From: an uncultured Fibrobacter sp.
GTDB lineage: Bacteria; Fibrobacterota; Fibrobacteria; Fibrobacterales; Fibrobacteraceae
NCBI GenBank assembly: GCA_947306025.1
Contig: CAMZFJ010000185.1
Coordinates: forward strand, 1 to 5,062
Direction: 5' to 3'
Length of the DNA stretch: 5,062 bases
This document shows positions 4,506 through 5,062 of the stretch, piece after piece. Every line of letters begins with the position of its first letter. Positions within the stretch are counted from its first letter, which is position 1. The translations under genes were made by a program, and so were the position numbers. The notes under the pieces were generated by a model that searched no databases, was not told where the DNA came from, and saw nothing but the letters and a program-made list of their open reading frames with translations.

Positions 4506-5057
4506 TTATCTGGGAGCGTAAATGCGGGACATGAACTCGGCGCGGGTCTTTTCGTCGGTCTTGAAACGGCCCAAAAGCTGCGTCGTGACCATCATGGCCC
4601 CCGGCTTTTTCACACCGCGCATCGTCATGCACATATGGCTCGCTTCCAGAACGACCGCAACACCCTTCGGCTGCAACACTTTTTGAATGAGTTCGGCAAT
4701 CTGGCGGGTCATGCGTTCCTGGATTTGAGGCATGCGGGCATAATATTCCACCACGCGCGGGATCTTCGAGAGGCCGACCACGCAATCACCCGGGATGTAA
4801 GCCACGTGGGCCTTGCCCGTGAATGGCAAAAAGTGGTGTTCGCACATGCTTGCAAACTGGATGTCCGGCACGATGATCATTTCATCGTACTTCTCGTGGA
4901 AACGGGTCTTGAGGATGTCTTCGGCCTTCATTTCGCCCGTAAGGCTCGTCATGAGTTCGGCGTACATCTTAGCAACACGCTTCGGCGTATCGATAAGTCC
5001 TTCACGGTTCGGGTCTTCGCCCATGCCTTCCAGAATCATCCGGAAGCCGTCTTCCAT
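4506..5057 (-). CDS. folE: GTP cyclohydrolase I (FolE), 5' end possibly beyond window
   Basis: It catalyses GTP to 7,8-dihydroneopterin triphosphate plus formate, the first step of folate/pterin synthesis and also an entry to queuosine; it is a cytoplasmic homodecamer in known members. The visible 183 residues contain the family hallmarks: [20 protein letters not shown] (13-32), the Zn-ligand motif [10 protein letters not shown] with C72 and H75, GKAHVAYIP (81-89), [10 protein letters not shown] (95-104), and [14 protein letters not shown] with H141 and the third Zn ligand C143. The presence of the Zn Cys/His set indicates the classical type IA enzyme, not the Zn-independent FolE2. The C-terminus is complete. 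The ATG at 5057 is the first visible, but the codon before it is an in-frame Lys, and family members such as the Bacillus enzyme usually have about eight more residues. The true start may therefore lie just outside the window. Its own terminator follows, so it is not obviously co-transcribed with the hydrolases. Confidence 0.95.
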   Translation of the reverse strand: MEDGFRMILEGMGEDPNREGLIDTPKRVAKMYAELMTSLTGEMKAEDILKTRFHEKYDEMIIVPDIQFASMCEHHFLPFTGKAHVAYIPGDCVVGLSKIPRVVEYYARMPQIQERMTRQIAELIQKVLQPKGVAVVLEASHMCMTMRGVKKPGAMMVTTQLLGRFKTDEKTRAEFMSRIYAPR

Positions 5058-5062
5058 TTTCT

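Noticed and set aside
4331..4534. Plus-strand open frame of 67 codons with AGGAGG near its start
   Set aside because: The AGGAGG lies inside the frame just after its ATG, so it cannot serve this start. The frame runs through the folE terminator hairpin and into the folE coding end, and its composition is low-complexity Lys-rich.

Overview
The window looks like a piece of a Fibrobacter-type chromosome (phylum Fibrobacterota). This is inferred from protein style, not from a marker gene: two secreted proteins carry long Ser-rich linkers between a lipoprotein-type N-terminus and a catalytic domain, as is common in Fibrobacter secretomes. Base composition is moderate, and no phage, plasmid or insertion-sequence genes are visible.

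All four genes are on the minus strand, so transcription runs from high to low coordinates. From upstream to downstream they are: folE (GTP cyclohydrolase I, 4506-5057, its 5' end probably beyond the window edge); hydrolase B (2950-4245) and hydrolase A (1555-2733), two paralogous Ser-linker lipoproteins with PETase/cutinase-like alpha/beta-hydrolase domains; and a GT4 glycogen synthase of the actinobacterial GlgA/GlgM type (115-1344).

Each gene is followed by its own rho-independent terminator (near 4398-4423, 2887-2920, 1491-1529 and 21-50), and the intergenic gaps are about 210-260 bases. These are therefore probably four separate transcription units that happen to point the same way. FolE belongs to folate/pterin (or queuosine) synthesis and the glycosyltransferase to storage polysaccharide. 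The two hydrolases are envelope or secreted enzymes of unknown substrate, possibly polymer or ester degrading. Nothing in the layout ties the four into one pathway.

The least ordinary material is between the genes. The leaders of glgA and hydrolase A share a block TATAA-N10-AATCAGGTYATGG at identical spacing, with no similarity upstream of it. The glgA leader lacks a Shine-Dalgarno sequence and instead holds a degenerate 7-base repeat tract and three consecutive small perfect dyads; similar heptads lie downstream of the gene. The two hydrolase terminators keep the same loop while their stems differ with pairing preserved. A bacterial dispersed palindrome (ATTCC-CGC-CTTCG type) lies between the two hydrolase genes. 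Within the hydrolases, the nucleophile and His positions are clear but the usual catalytic Asp position is not occupied by Asp.

I did not find a convincing new multi-gene system. The window is best described as ordinary chromosomal genes with some unusual intergenic elements and a tandem paralogue pair.
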